Assembly (NCBI GenBank): GCA_013396755.1
Contig: VWZF01005468.1
Span: 1 to 64,000 of the forward strand
Direction: 5' to 3'
Length of the DNA stretch: 64,000 nucleotides
DNA from: Sclerurus mexicanus
Taxonomy: Eukaryota > Chordata > Aves > Passeriformes > Furnariidae
Within the stretch, counting starts at the first letter, position 1, and the number at the start of each line of letters is the position of its first letter. Under the pieces are notes generated by a model. It saw only the letters and a program-made list of their open reading frames with translations. It was not told the DNA's origin and made no database searches. Shown piece by piece: positions 37,025-48,800 of the stretch. A program made the position numbers and the translations under genes.

Positions 37025-40000
37025 TCCACTCTTGCTAATGTGAAGGACTAACTCTGGTGGCTGTTCACCTGCTCTGAAAGGCCTCAGATCATACACTGTC
37101 TCCAGCAGTATCCACACTTTACAAGTAAGGGTTTCTTCCATGTTGCAGGAGAAAAATCTCACTGAAAAATCCCAGTTGGTTACCACAACTCAAGTCATCT
37201 CCCAGGTATGCCTTGCGTCATGCTTGATTCTTTTTACAAGAAGTGCCCTTTCTAGAAGCAGGGGCAGGTGCTGCCTGCTTATATCGGTGCTTCATGGCCC
37301 ATGTGCCAAATTCTGATGTTTGCACTGACTGTGCGGTTGCAGACACAGCCAGAGACCTCACCTACCCTGTTCCAGAAAGCAGCCAGGACTCTTCCTTGCT
37401 GGTGTGGGCACAGTCACGTACGCCTTTGTCCCTTGCCTGGCTTTGTAAAAGTAACAGCAAAGAAACCGATGGAGAGAGATAACCTCCCACTGACCCTTCA
37501 GACTTGCATAGGTATCTATGCACAATTTGGACCAGACAGGCTGTGGCCATCAGCAAGAACTGTGCAGAAGGGGGTGGTCCGAGCTGAGCATCAGTCACTG
37601 GTCTCAAGAAGCACACCATAAATACTGCAAGATTTGAGGTCAGTGCAACACTGCTGCATAAAGAAAGCTGTATCAGAGCAGAGAAGAGGCTGAATCAGTA
37701 ACCAAAACTTGAGCGTACTGGAAACAATTGGTGCTGAATAATTAACACCTGCCATGCTTCACACTGGAAACAAAACTGATCAGAAGAGCACAGACAGAGA
37801 ACATCACCAAAAAACTCTGTGGCCAGTCAGATGCAGAGGTGGGCAAAGCACACATACAGTGACAGAAGGCAGGGCAGCTCCCTGTGGCTAAACCCACTCG
37901 CAAATAGCTCAAGGGAGGTACCTGGCCTGCAGGAACACAGGCAAAGGGCACCTAGATGGAAAAGGTCTGAGAGATTTTACAAGTAGATTGTGAAGGTGGC
38001 TTTGTGGAGAGACAAGCAGGTCCTCCACATGTGTTGGGGTGCAAGCTCTTGACCTGCAGGTGAGCATTCCCCTCTGGCTGAGAGCAGCCCACGTGCTGCC
38101 AGCTGACACAAACTCTCTAGGACAGATTGCAGGAAAGCCACATGCACAGACCATATACAATAAGAGCAGTGAGCACTGCAACTACCTCTGAAAGGTTTTG
38201 GAAAGGACATGCAGGGCGGGACAGAACCTTGGCTTATCAGCATCCTAGGTGCTAAATGTTAGGAGTGACGGTAATACAAATCACTACACATAATATCAAG
38301 AGGATGTAAAATCACATGGTTCCAAATAAGAATTCTTTTAGTTTAAAAAAAGTCAGCTTAGTCAGAGAATATAGTCATAAGTTATAAGGAAAACACAGTT
38401 CTCTCAAGTAATGAAAGATGCTCAGCTAAAAGTCTGTTGATGGTCAACTACATAAGAACATTGATTAACCTTCTTTGTTTGGCAGTGATGTCTATCAGAT
38501 GTCTCACTTGGGCCTCAGAGTGGGCCTCCCACTCTGAGGAAAACATTTTCTGTCCTTATAATTCTGGAGCATAACTCTGAAAGAGTGGCTTTGCCTATGC
38601 CAGCTCTATTGAGAGACCAGCACTACCTGATCCCTGGGGCCCCAATGGCATGTGAGAGTGACATGGTTTTCTTCTCTGACCTGTTTCCCACCCTCTGCCC
38701 CAGGCTGAGCACAGTGACTCAGATCTCGAGGTCTGAAACTTTGTTTTTCTCCTTCTCCTTCTGACCGTGATCATCAACAGCATGAGTATGCTAAAATACT
38801 TCAAATGAAAGTACATTCAGTATCATTCTTGCAACACTTTTACACTTGCACTTTCTTCAAACCCAGGAAACTGCAAAAACTAATCAGGACAGATTAAGCA
38901 GGGACTGTGGTTACGAATATTGTGTCACAATTATTTCAGCACTTTTGCTACTTAGGATTGTCCACGTCACTTAACTATCTCTAAATCTCTTCTGCAATGC
39001 TTGCACACCCTGCAAGCACATGCACAGGTATGCCAGGCATATCACCTGTTCCTCACAGCTCCTGTAATATGGACTTCAGCACATGACAAGGCATATGAAT
39101 TCAGGAATGTGGTGGGAAAATCAGCCTCAGGCCCAGACTCACAGTTTTGTTTGCAATGGACCTGAATTGCTGCAGTGGCTTTCCACGGCTTGAATTACCA
39201 GACCAGCCTCTGGGGGGCTGAAGGAATCACTCTGACACCGTTCAAATGATGGAGAGTTTTGCTTGCTGCTGCTCTGGTCGCAGCCAGCTGAGTGATGAAC
39301 GCAGCAAGAGGTAACACAGAAAGGTAATGGGCAGGAGTCACCCTTGGACTGGCATTAAGGCAGGTCCCCATCAAGCACACAGCTCAGACAGCAGCCGTGA
39401 CCATTTCATACACACACGTCTCTGCTCAGGGCTGGACTCAGGTCTCCAGCACTGATTCATCTGTGAATGGCAGAGCAGTACTTGAGACAGGCAGAGATTT
39501 AAAGGGCCTTATTGGTACCACTGCTCCTGAACAGCATGTTGGGGGACAGCCATAATGGTCCAAGGGGCACTTGTCCTGTTTTGGGACGTTTTGTCCCCTC
39601 TGTACTGAGTCCACTCCTGGCTAGCTTCACATGGCCTCAGCTGGAAACATCCCCTCTCACTGAGCTTTGTGACAGCACAGATGTGCCCACAAAGTATGGT
39701 TCTGCCTAACAAAGTGACTTCCTACACAACTCACTGCCTTGCTGCATGTGCAGAATTGGATTTGCCTCTGCATATAGTCATATGTTGTTAATGTGGCAGG
39801 ATGTGTTGGAGTTCTGCCTAGCCTAGCCTGGGCTCTCCCCACACAGCTGGTCAACTATGGAGTCCAGGCTCTTCTCAGTGCCTACTGGGGCATGCCTTGC
39901 CCCAGATGCAAAGCCCCTGGCACCAACAGGGCAACCTTGCAAGTGATGGAGAGATAGAACCCTATGAAACCCTCCAGAGGGCAATCCGTGCTGCCTTGTT

Positions 40001-41531
40001 CCCACATCTCCTCGTCTAGGAGGCTGGAGAGGGCCAGGAAGAAGCTATCATCTTGTCTTCCCCTCCTCACAGAGCCCCCGAGGTCCCCACTGGCCACAAG
40101 GACTTCAAAGTGTCTGTCCTTTATGTACCAGTATCATTGGGGACCAGAGTTCATGCCCTACTAATATGAAGGGCAGCCATCTCCAACCAGCAGACCATGG
40201 GATACTCTTGACAAAGCCATGTTGAAGCCTTTCTGAAGCCTACCTGGTATCTCCTTGTGACCTTAAGCCAAGAGATATAAGTAAGTGGAGGTTAAGATTA
40301 GAATTCTGGTCTCTGTTCCTGGACCTGGTTTTGGTGCTTAGTCAAAAAATGGCCTAAAGCAAAATTCATGAAGGATGTCCTACCCATCACAGCCTTCCAA
40401 CTGATGTTGGGATCTCTCTGGCTTGTTCTCCCTGTCCCATCACCTTTGCATGGTGACACAAGCTCAACAGAAAGGTTGCAGTAGTCAGAGGCGTCTCGTT
40501 GTGGTTGCAAGTCTTATGCTTTTCTTCCACCTCAGCGTAAATCACCATGCAAAAGCAGGCAATGTCACTAGAAGAATTCAGTCTTTACTTGATTTTTCAA
40601 ATTTCCCTGGGGATGAAGGTTTAGGTGATTTCCCTTCTGCATTTACATTGCAACAGAACTTGAGCAGGGCGAGAAGAAACAGGCATTTTCTGAGATCAAG
40701 CACACTGAGTCATGTCAGGATGAGGGAACTAGCTGCCCAGGGAGGTTTAGGCTGAACAGAAAGGCTTCTAACTACAATACATCCCAATAAGCTTGGGTGT
40801 TCTTGGGGGAAAGAGATGCATGGGTTATCCCTACATTTATGAGGTCTGGATTTCTCCTGATGTGCTGGCAGGTGGTGTAACACATGGTGACTGGCAGCTC
40901 ACATGTGTGAGGGAAATATCTGGATCTTTGTAAACAAAATAAGCCTGATGTGGATGTGGGAGCTCCCAAGGGATTGCATCACAGCAGGAGTGAGAGGGTA
41001 TGTCACAGCCCGTCAAGGCTGCCCTGTCATCACAAGATCTTTCTTGCATCAGTAACCTGGGATGCTTCGAAGTCAGAACATTTGCAAACAAAAGAATATG
41101 CCTCCTTTCTGTTTCATATTTGCTACCTGCTCCTCCTCTCCTTTCCCTCACCTCGGAAGAGCACTGTGCCACACAAGATCATCATGCCAGGTGCTGGGTG
41201 ACAAGATAAGATCTGCCAGCAACCTGCCCACTTGTGTGAGCTCATAAATGACATCTTGCTTAGCCAAGAGAAGCAGGAAAGGAACTTTCAGTTCTTTTAC
41301 CAGTGAACACTGAAGGGAGAGGCTTCTGAAAAAGGCTGATAATTAAACAGGAATACAACAGATGCCAACTGTTAATGCCAGCTGGATTACCAGTTTCTGG
41401 GCTGGGCAAAAAACCTCACCATGGCTACAAAACTAACTTGAAATCTTCATTTTTCTTTTGGCTGAGATTCAATCCACTTTTCTGTTCTGATAGTAAAGAG
41501 ACAAGGCAGATAAGTAAATAGAAAGGGTCAG
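37025..41531. other. Intergenic, nothing recognised
   Basis: About 4.5 kb with no supportable gene, RNA or repeat. The region 38240-38480 is AT-rich and CpG-poor with no structure I can name. Confidence 0.5.
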
Positions 41532-41556
41532 CTTTCAACTTTCACTTTCAGCTTTC
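41532..41556 (-). promoter_or_regulatory. Candidate IRF/ISRE-type element (four GAAA repeats)
   Basis: On the minus strand four GAAA cores are spaced by 3, 2 and 3 bases: GAAA-GCT-GAAA-GT-GAAA-GTT-GAAA. The middle pair forms GAAAGTGAAAGT, a close match to the interferon-regulatory-factor and PRDM1 consensus. It lies about 10 kb upstream of TNFSF18 and 9 kb past TNFSF4. An enhancer role is inference; a simple-repeat origin is possible. Confidence 0.4.
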
Positions 41557-44500
41557 ACCCTCCACATACCAGTGGGGTGTGAAACACCAGGTAAACCGCA
41601 GTTCAACCTCTGGCTGTATTCCACCAGGAGCTGTGCTTGGGGAATTGTTTTCCCAGCTTCCCACCAAAACAAACTCACTTGTGCCTGTGTCATGGTAGGG
41701 GCAGCCGGAAGCCAAGCGTAGGCTGCTGTGACTGCTGCCACAGAGGAAAAAGGGGATTAACTTAAGAGTTCGACTGATCATGACACACCCAACATGTATT
41801 GTCTATACCCTTCCCTCCCACCAACAAAACTCTGCAAGCTAAACCCTACCAGATAAAAGCCAGAGGGAAATTACAGTGTGCCTTTTCTGAGGGTGAACTG
41901 CAGGACACAACTGTTTCTCCTGCTTGCATCCACGCACTGGAGCTGGGCAATACTAACACCCCCAAATGGCAGCCCTCGGACGGCCTGGGACCCTGCAAGA
42001 GGGAGATGACCCCAACAGCAGGGAGAGGGTTGGTGTACTGGTCTCTGAGCAGGGGTTTGAGCACACAGAAAGTGGCATCATGACTTTGAAAGGTCTACTC
42101 ACAGGTTAGATTTCAGGAAAAAGGTGGTGACTGTCCTTAATTTGAGCAAACATACTTGATTCGGATGAAAATCACTGAATTTCTGCCAAACCCACCAAAC
42201 TCCTTTGAATGTAATTCAGTAGTTGAATAAAATCAGTTGAAGGGTTGGACTGAGTCAGATGAACATAATTTGGATTCAAATGAGAGAAGACACATTCCCA
42301 CAGGCAGTAACTTTCTGTTAATTCCTTTCAAGATTAATTGCTTCCATGTTTCATGTCAAAACAAGGTTTCATTTCAACAATAACACTGTTTGTTTCAAAG
42401 CCAAATAAATAAAGATTTTACGAACAAAACAAAACATTTCACACTATTATGACAGAGCTTCTAATGTTTTTGTCTGCAAGGAGGAACAGATGTTTTTCTT
42501 TTCTGATCTTTACAGATTTTTAGTCAATTACTAAAACAGGCATTACTGCACTTCCAGGGAAGTTTTTCAGAGAAACTATGGGGCCTGCTCAGGACATTTC
42601 CCAGGCGTCAGGAAGTCTGTGCAGTCTGTGCTCCTCAAATATGAGGAGCTTCGTGGTGACAATGCATGAAGGAGTTGAAGGAATAAATTTTTTCTTTGGT
42701 TCTGAGCCGGTCTAAGGACGACTCATGTTTTTCTAAACCTTGCTGGAGACAGCAATAACAGAAGCTCAGCTCTGGGAAGACAAAAGCACACGTGTGCAGA
42801 TGTTAGGCAGCAACCTAGCTCCATGGGGAGGCTGTGGGCTGTTGGATGGCAGAACTGCCTGAGCCCCAGGCCAGTGCTCAGACATCACTTTTCTGGATTC
42901 TTGGCAAGGATGAAGGGAGAAGGGACTGCCTTGGGCGCACGATGGGGATCCCCAGCCTGCTTTTCTCATGGTATTTCCACCCTGCTCGCCTTCCTCTGGA
43001 CAGAGCTCAGAAACCATCTGCCAAGTAAGCACGAGAAGGAAACTCCTGTGGAGGAACTTTTGACCCGGAGCCACAGGGTGAAGCACAGTGGGTTCACAAA
43101 CCACCAAGTCGAAACAGCTCAGAGCAGGAGAGCTCGTAGCTGCTGTGGGTCCCGGCCCACCAGGCAAGCCACCCAGGGGCTGGTCACGGTGTCTCAGGCG
43201 CCAGCCACAGGCACGGGCATCCTGTCCCCAGGGAACAGAGGCAGGATGAGGGACAGGCGCCTGACATGTGCCTGCTCAAGCCTGAGTCCTCTTGGAGCAC
43301 GTTTGGGAGTGCGTGGGCCACAGCACAGCATGGCTGCTGTTGCAGCAGATATTTACGATGCAGCTTGCTCACCACAAACTGTGCAGGAGCTGCTTTTAGC
43401 TCTTCTGAGTGGCGCAATGCTTACAAACTCCAATAAACACCCTGCACAGGGATATCCTCAACGGCGGCATAGGGCTTCGTAACTCCTTTGTCCAAAGATT
43501 TTACTCCACCGGATCCCTCCCTCCCTCTGTCCTGGGATAAAGGATGGTCAAAGGAGAAAGGAGCACCCTGAGCTGCATCAGCCCAGGAAGACCAAAGAGC
43601 TGCAGGACTCCACATGGACCCTCAGGGCCACAAGCATCAGGAGTGTCAGATGGGATTGATGCTGCTTACAAAATGAGCTCAGTTAGAAGTGAGTATCCCA
43701 TTAAATGAACAGATAGCAGGTATAAATGGAAAACAAGGAATTCTATGGGTTTTTTCACGCATTATGTAAATAACCTGTGGGAGTCATTGACATAAGAGGA
43801 AGCTAGAAAGTTGGATAGGCTCAGAAAGCAGCAGATTCACACATGAGAAATCCCTCACAAACTGCTGAAACAAACAAAGAAACAGAATACAGAGCAGTCC
43901 CAGTGTCCAAGGCAGGATGGGCCTCTGAGCCCACTCGGCTTGACCATTGTTATACAAGGTTTATTGGAAAAGTTAAATACTTCAAAAAATGATCGACAGA
44001 GCTGAGTATTCAAAACACACCACAGCCAGTATAGGCTGCCTGCCCTGTGTGCCTGCATGCCCTGTGCTGGCAGGCTCACTGCAGTGTGCCAGGGCTGCCT
44101 GCCCTGCCAGAGGGAGAAATCCCCTCTTGCAAAGCGTGTGTGATCAAGAGCAGGGATTCATGCAAGGCAGCACTGGAGATGGTGATGACACAGCACCAGC
44201 GTAAAACAACTGTTCTTCAAATGCACTGAGGAAATAAAACTGGCACTTGATGATGAAACGTGAAGAAAGTCAGGAGGAGGAAACTCTAAAAACATCCATG
44301 TGCAAGGCTGTAAGAGCACAATCAGCACAGCCACCTTTGAGCAATGCTGTGGGGAGCAGGGACAGCCCAGGGCAGGGATGGGCAGTGCAGGGGCTGTGGG
44401 CTTCACCCACAGCTGGGCTCTGCTCACTGGGAGCACTGGGGAAGGCAGCAGATGCCTCTCACATGCCCTGCCTGGCTGATGCGGCACGACACACTGACAT

Positions 44501-45184
44501 TGCTGAGCTAACGAGCAGCCCAGTCAAGGTTTTCAGAGATGGGTCTCTTGGCAGGCTGGCCCAGAACAAACACACAGCTCCAATCTTTGTAACAACAACA
44601 GCAGGGCCATAATTTCTTTTTCACCAGTGAGGGCAGAAGCAGAGAGAGGCAGGCTGCCAGATGCTGATGCAATTGGAGATACTGAGCTGTAAGTCTTTCC
44701 AAAGGAGTAGAAGAAGGAAAATTACAGTGTCATGATGCAAGCCTCCCAGCCCTGGGCTGGAGAAAAACCATGCCAAGGTTTCACAGCTTTCAGGGAGTTA
44801 TCTTCCTTCCCCTCCCAGTAATCTGGGATCTCTGCCAGAGGAGGATGGATGACTAAACAAACCGCACTTCACTTTCCTAAAGCAATTTGTAAGGCAAGTA
44901 AAAATGCTGAATGAGGTAAAACCTGCTCTTTTTCCTCCTCTCAGATCTGTGCCACAACATGCTCTGGGTATGCCAATCTGCCCAGGGACTATCCCACATG
45001 CTCCATGGCATGCCCAAGAACTTGGTAATTTCACACGAAAAACGAATCCCATCCTTCTGTACACAACCTCCCACACTAGAAAAGACTTTGCTGTGTACTT
45101 GTCCCATGCCAGACATAAGTGGAATTTGCACAGAGAAGCCACATTCTGCTGTTACACAGACAGTATGTGAAAGAAAAAGACACT
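41557..45184. other. Intergenic, nothing recognised; contains the window's longest open frame
   Basis: The longest open frame of the window (42823-43482, 219 codons, real ATG) lies here, in a GC- and CpG-richer patch. Frames on the opposite strand overlap it, and its composition (R, S, G, A, P) is that of GC-driven chance translation. I recognise no domain. Not called as a gene. Confidence 0.5.
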
Positions 45185-45318
45185 CAAACTAAAAATAAAA
45201 CAAAAACACACAAACAAAAAACAACCACCACCACAAAAAAACCCAAAACCAAAACAAAAACAAAACCAAACCAGAACAAAACAAACAAACAAAAACCAAC
45301 CAACCAAACAAAAAAAGT
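45185..45318. repeat. A/C-only low-complexity tract, (AAAAC)n-like
   Basis: About 130 bases composed almost wholly of A and C on the + strand (AAAAC, AAACC, AACC variants), with only a few G or T. It ends about 110 bp before a CR1 3' end. Confidence 0.85.
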
Positions 45319-45426
45319 CCTCAAAAATGGGACTAAAGTAAATACATCTAAACCAATAACCTGACCACTCTGCTAACAGAAATCCCCACAGCTCCAGTAA
45401 TAAATATGGGCCAAGCTGATATTGCA

Positions 45427-46215
45427 ACACAGAATCATAAAGGTTTAGGTTGGAAAGGACCTTAAAGGCCATCTAGTCCAACCACCAGGCAGTGAGCAGG
45501 GACCTCTTCAATTAAAGCAGGTTGCTCAAAGCCCCACCCATTCTGACCTTCAGTGTTCCCAGCGATGGGGCATCCACCACCTCTCTGGGCAACAGGTTCC
45601 AGTGTTTCTTTGCCCTCATTGTAAAAAATTTCTTTTGTATATCTAGTCTGAACTGACCTTCTTTTAGTTTTAAACATTACCCCTTGTCCTGTCACTACAG
45701 GCCCTACTAAAATGTCTTTCCTCACTTTTCTTATAAACCCCCTCTAAGTATGAAAGGGTGCAACAAGGTCTCACTGGAGCCTTCTGTTCTACACTCTGAA
45801 CAACCCCAGCTGTCCCAGTCTTTCTTCACTTCCATCCAACCGTTCTTTCAGTCCTCTTCTGGACTTGCTTCAACAAACCCATGTCTTTCCTATGCTGAGG
45901 ACCCCAGAGCTGGATGCTGCACTCCAAGTTGGGTCTCACCAGAGCCGATAAAGGGGCAGAATCCACTTCCTCAACCTGTTGGTCACATGTCCTTTTATGC
46001 AGCCTGGGATACGATTGGCTTTCTGGGCTAAGAGTGCACACTGTTGGCTCATATCCAGCTTTTCATCCCCAGGTCCTTCTCATCAGGGCTGCTCTCAATC
46101 CCTTCATCCCCCAGCCTGTACTGATACCAGGCATTGCCCTGACCTAGGTGCAGCACCTTGCACTTAGACCTGTTGAACCTTATGAGATTCCTACGGGCTC
46201 ATGCCAAGGTGAACA
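45427..46215 (-). mobile_element. CR1 LINE 3' portion, about 790 bp, minus strand
   Basis: Starts with ACACAGAATCATAAAGGTTT and GGAAAGGACCTTAAAGGCCA. It continues through TTGTCCTGTCACTAC, ACCCCAGAGCTGGATGCTGC and TTGGGTCTCACCAGAGCCGA, and ends near CACTTAGACCTGTTGAACCT. It covers the 3' UTR and the C-terminal part of ORF2 in antisense and is the longest collinear CR1 copy in the window. It is 5'-truncated with no intact frame. Confidence 0.94.
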
Positions 46216-46429
46216 TTTTCCTCCAGTGAGACCCCATGACTGATTTGGATTACTGTGTTCTATGCAGGGATGGGTACAGAAGAACAAGTAGGCTCTCAAG
46301 CCTGGGTAGGAAATCAAGAGTGTTATGCGAGGGCAGGGTAAAATACAAGTGATCTGGACATCCAGGGAGAGTATCTGAAAAAATGAGACACAATTCAGGA
46401 AGAACGTGCAAATTTATACCATGCATAAG

Positions 46430-47000
46430 CAGGAATGATCTGCCATAGAAATGCAGTAAGGAGCAAACAGTTTGGGAAAGGATCTGGGGGCTACAGTGTG
46501 CTAAGATCAGGCTGAAGATGACACTCACCAGAAAAGGCAGACATCACACTGTACATGGAAGCTTGAATACACATGGGGGAATGCTATGTCTAGACCTAAA
46601 TATCCCGCTTCCAAGAAAGGGCATGAACCAGTCACACATAATCAAGGGGAAAACTGGGACATTTGGAGATGCAGAAGATATCTCCCAAGAGTCCTGTTGT
46701 CCTCTGGACAGATTTGTCCCCAAATGACTGATGCAAAGAGAAAGGAATAACCTGTTCTTTGTGCCCATGGTGGACATGAAAGGGGCCACAGGCTTAACCT
46801 GGAAGCCCACAGGAGACTGAGGACAAACTCCACATTTTTAAGGAGAGTAAAGCCTTAGAATAGAGGGCTTCTTTGGGGGTCTTTAAGAGCAGTTTAGACA
46901 AATTCATTTTAGGTACAACACAAGTGCTGGTTGGTCCTCCTGCCATGGAATAGGATGAGGTGAGGTGGCAGAGAACCTCCCTGGGGCACACGATGCTTGC
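46430..47000 (+). repeat. Ancient CR1/L3-type fragments, sense
   Basis: GGAAAGGATCTGGGGGCTAC (about 46476-46495) and TTTAAGAGCAGTTTAGACAA (about 46882-46901) followed by a CTTGGTCCTCCTGCC-like stretch resemble sense blocks of CR1/L3 elements. The copy is strongly diverged, and its edges and family are uncertain. It lies head-to-head with the younger antisense CR1 on its left. Confidence 0.5.
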
Positions 47001-48694
47001 AAGTGAAGGAGAGAACAAGCACCAGGTTCCTGTGACAGCTTTACTGAGACTTGAAAAACTTATTCACCCATCCATCTACAAATGATTGACTGAAATGGAT
47101 TTTCTGAGGCTGATGCAGAATCACTGGGATTTTCCAGCTGAACCAAGACCACTGGTACTCTCTAAGTGAGGAGAGTATAAACATGAGAACAACCACTTCT
47201 CTATTTGGCCTCTTTAGAAGACCATAATTAGAACTTTTTCACTCTGTCCCATTCATGCAGTTTCCACTTAGGCTTACAGTTCCATGATGCAGTTCCCCTG
47301 CTTTTATAGCAAGAGGAAGCAGTTTGCATTGCTTTTTCCAACCCAAGTGACAATGGCTGAGGAATCAGGAGGGACTCTTTGGGGTTTTAGACTAGGCCAA
47401 GCACCATTTTCCTTCCTATAGGGTTTCAGACAGAGAAGTATTTGCCTCTCTGGAGTTCTCTGCTTGTGTTTTGGTTTGAATGCAGGACATGTGCAATGGG
47501 AATGAGTGGGAGACTCTCAATCCCACTGCCTGCTCCAGCAGGAGCTACACCAGCAGCTGCCTGTGTCAGCTTCTAGGACAGGGTGCCAGTGCAGTCCCAT
47601 CACTTCCTTTGTTCCTAATACCAGGGATTCCCTCTGGGGGACTCAGTGCTGTGGTCCCCACTCGGACCCTGTGCCAACCACACAGCCTGTGGCCCTGAGG
47701 CATGGGACTCACCAGTGCCCATGGGCTGCCCCAACAGGGCATCTTGCCATGGTTGCCTACTGCCATTTTCCCAATGGCAGCCAGTTTCTTTCTGCTTTTG
47801 CCTTTTGATTTGGTTGTTTCCCCCAAGCACTCAGTTTGAGAGAAGCAAGGACAGCAGTAATGCCTGGACACATGGTGCAAGAGAGAGACCTGAAATTCAA
47901 ATGTATCAGTCTTCCTTTTTCTCCACTCCTGCAGACTAGGGCTGAAACTCCACCAGGGCTTTTCTGTGCTTCTTAAGCCTCTCTCATATTCTTGGAAAGC
48001 TGTGGCAACTGGAAGCATGCCAGTCTTCCCACAAGCACACACAGAGGCAGGCTGCATTACAAAGTGAAGATAGGGCAACCCTTGTTTCCACTGAAAACAA
48101 GCCAGTCAGGACTTGAAAAACCTTCTCCAGGTTCAAAGCAAACTTCATACTTATACTGGGTCGTGCCTTATTTGGTGAGGGAAAACGCAGATGTTTACAC
48201 GACTGCTGAGGCTTTGAAAAGCAGCTCCCCTGGGACAGGCTGCACAGCACAGTTCGGTGTCTGAGCAAGAGGGGCTGGGACAAACACACTGAGTAAGGTT
48301 GTCACTGAGTGCCAAGCAGAGTAATGGGAAGTTCCTGCCTGATTATGTGGGTGGTAAAACTGCTACTCCCAGTCTGTGCCTGAGACGTGAAATTACCACA
48401 AGTCCCCAGGGCTGTGCTTAGGCAGAGGAAGTGATGTCCACAATGGAGCACATGATACTCCCATTCTTCTGTAATTATCTTAACATATATTTCAGATTAA
48501 AAAAGTGGCAAAGAGTCAAACACGTGGACTGCCACACTCCAACACAATGGAAATTCAAAGGCTAGAAATCAATGCGGTGCATTTTGAGCTGTGACGTTTC
48601 TAGTGTGAAGCCTGCCAAACACTTACGCTCTACAGAAACCAGAGAAGGGAAGTAAGGAAGAAGAGGCAGGCAAGAATCACACTCTGCTCCTTAA
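47001..48694. other. Intergenic, nothing recognised
   Basis: Overlapping frames at 47480-48289 on both strands have no recognisable domain. Confidence 0.5.
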
Positions 48695-48800
48695 AGTCAT
48701 AGAATCATTAAGGTTGGAAAAGACCTCCAATATCACTGAGTCCAACCACTAACCCAACAGTGCCAGGTCCTCCACTAAACCAACGTCCCTAAGCACAGTG
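48695..48800 (-). repeat. CR1 3'-end fragment, minus strand
   Basis: Reads AGTCATAGAATCATTAAGGT, then TGGAAAAGACCTCCAATATC and CTGAGTCCAACCACTAACCC, an antisense CR1 3' end of about 100 bp. Confidence 0.9.

Noticed and set aside
47566..48078. 170-codon minus-strand frame
   Set aside because: Overlaps three plus-strand frames and has no recognisable domain or conserved motif.
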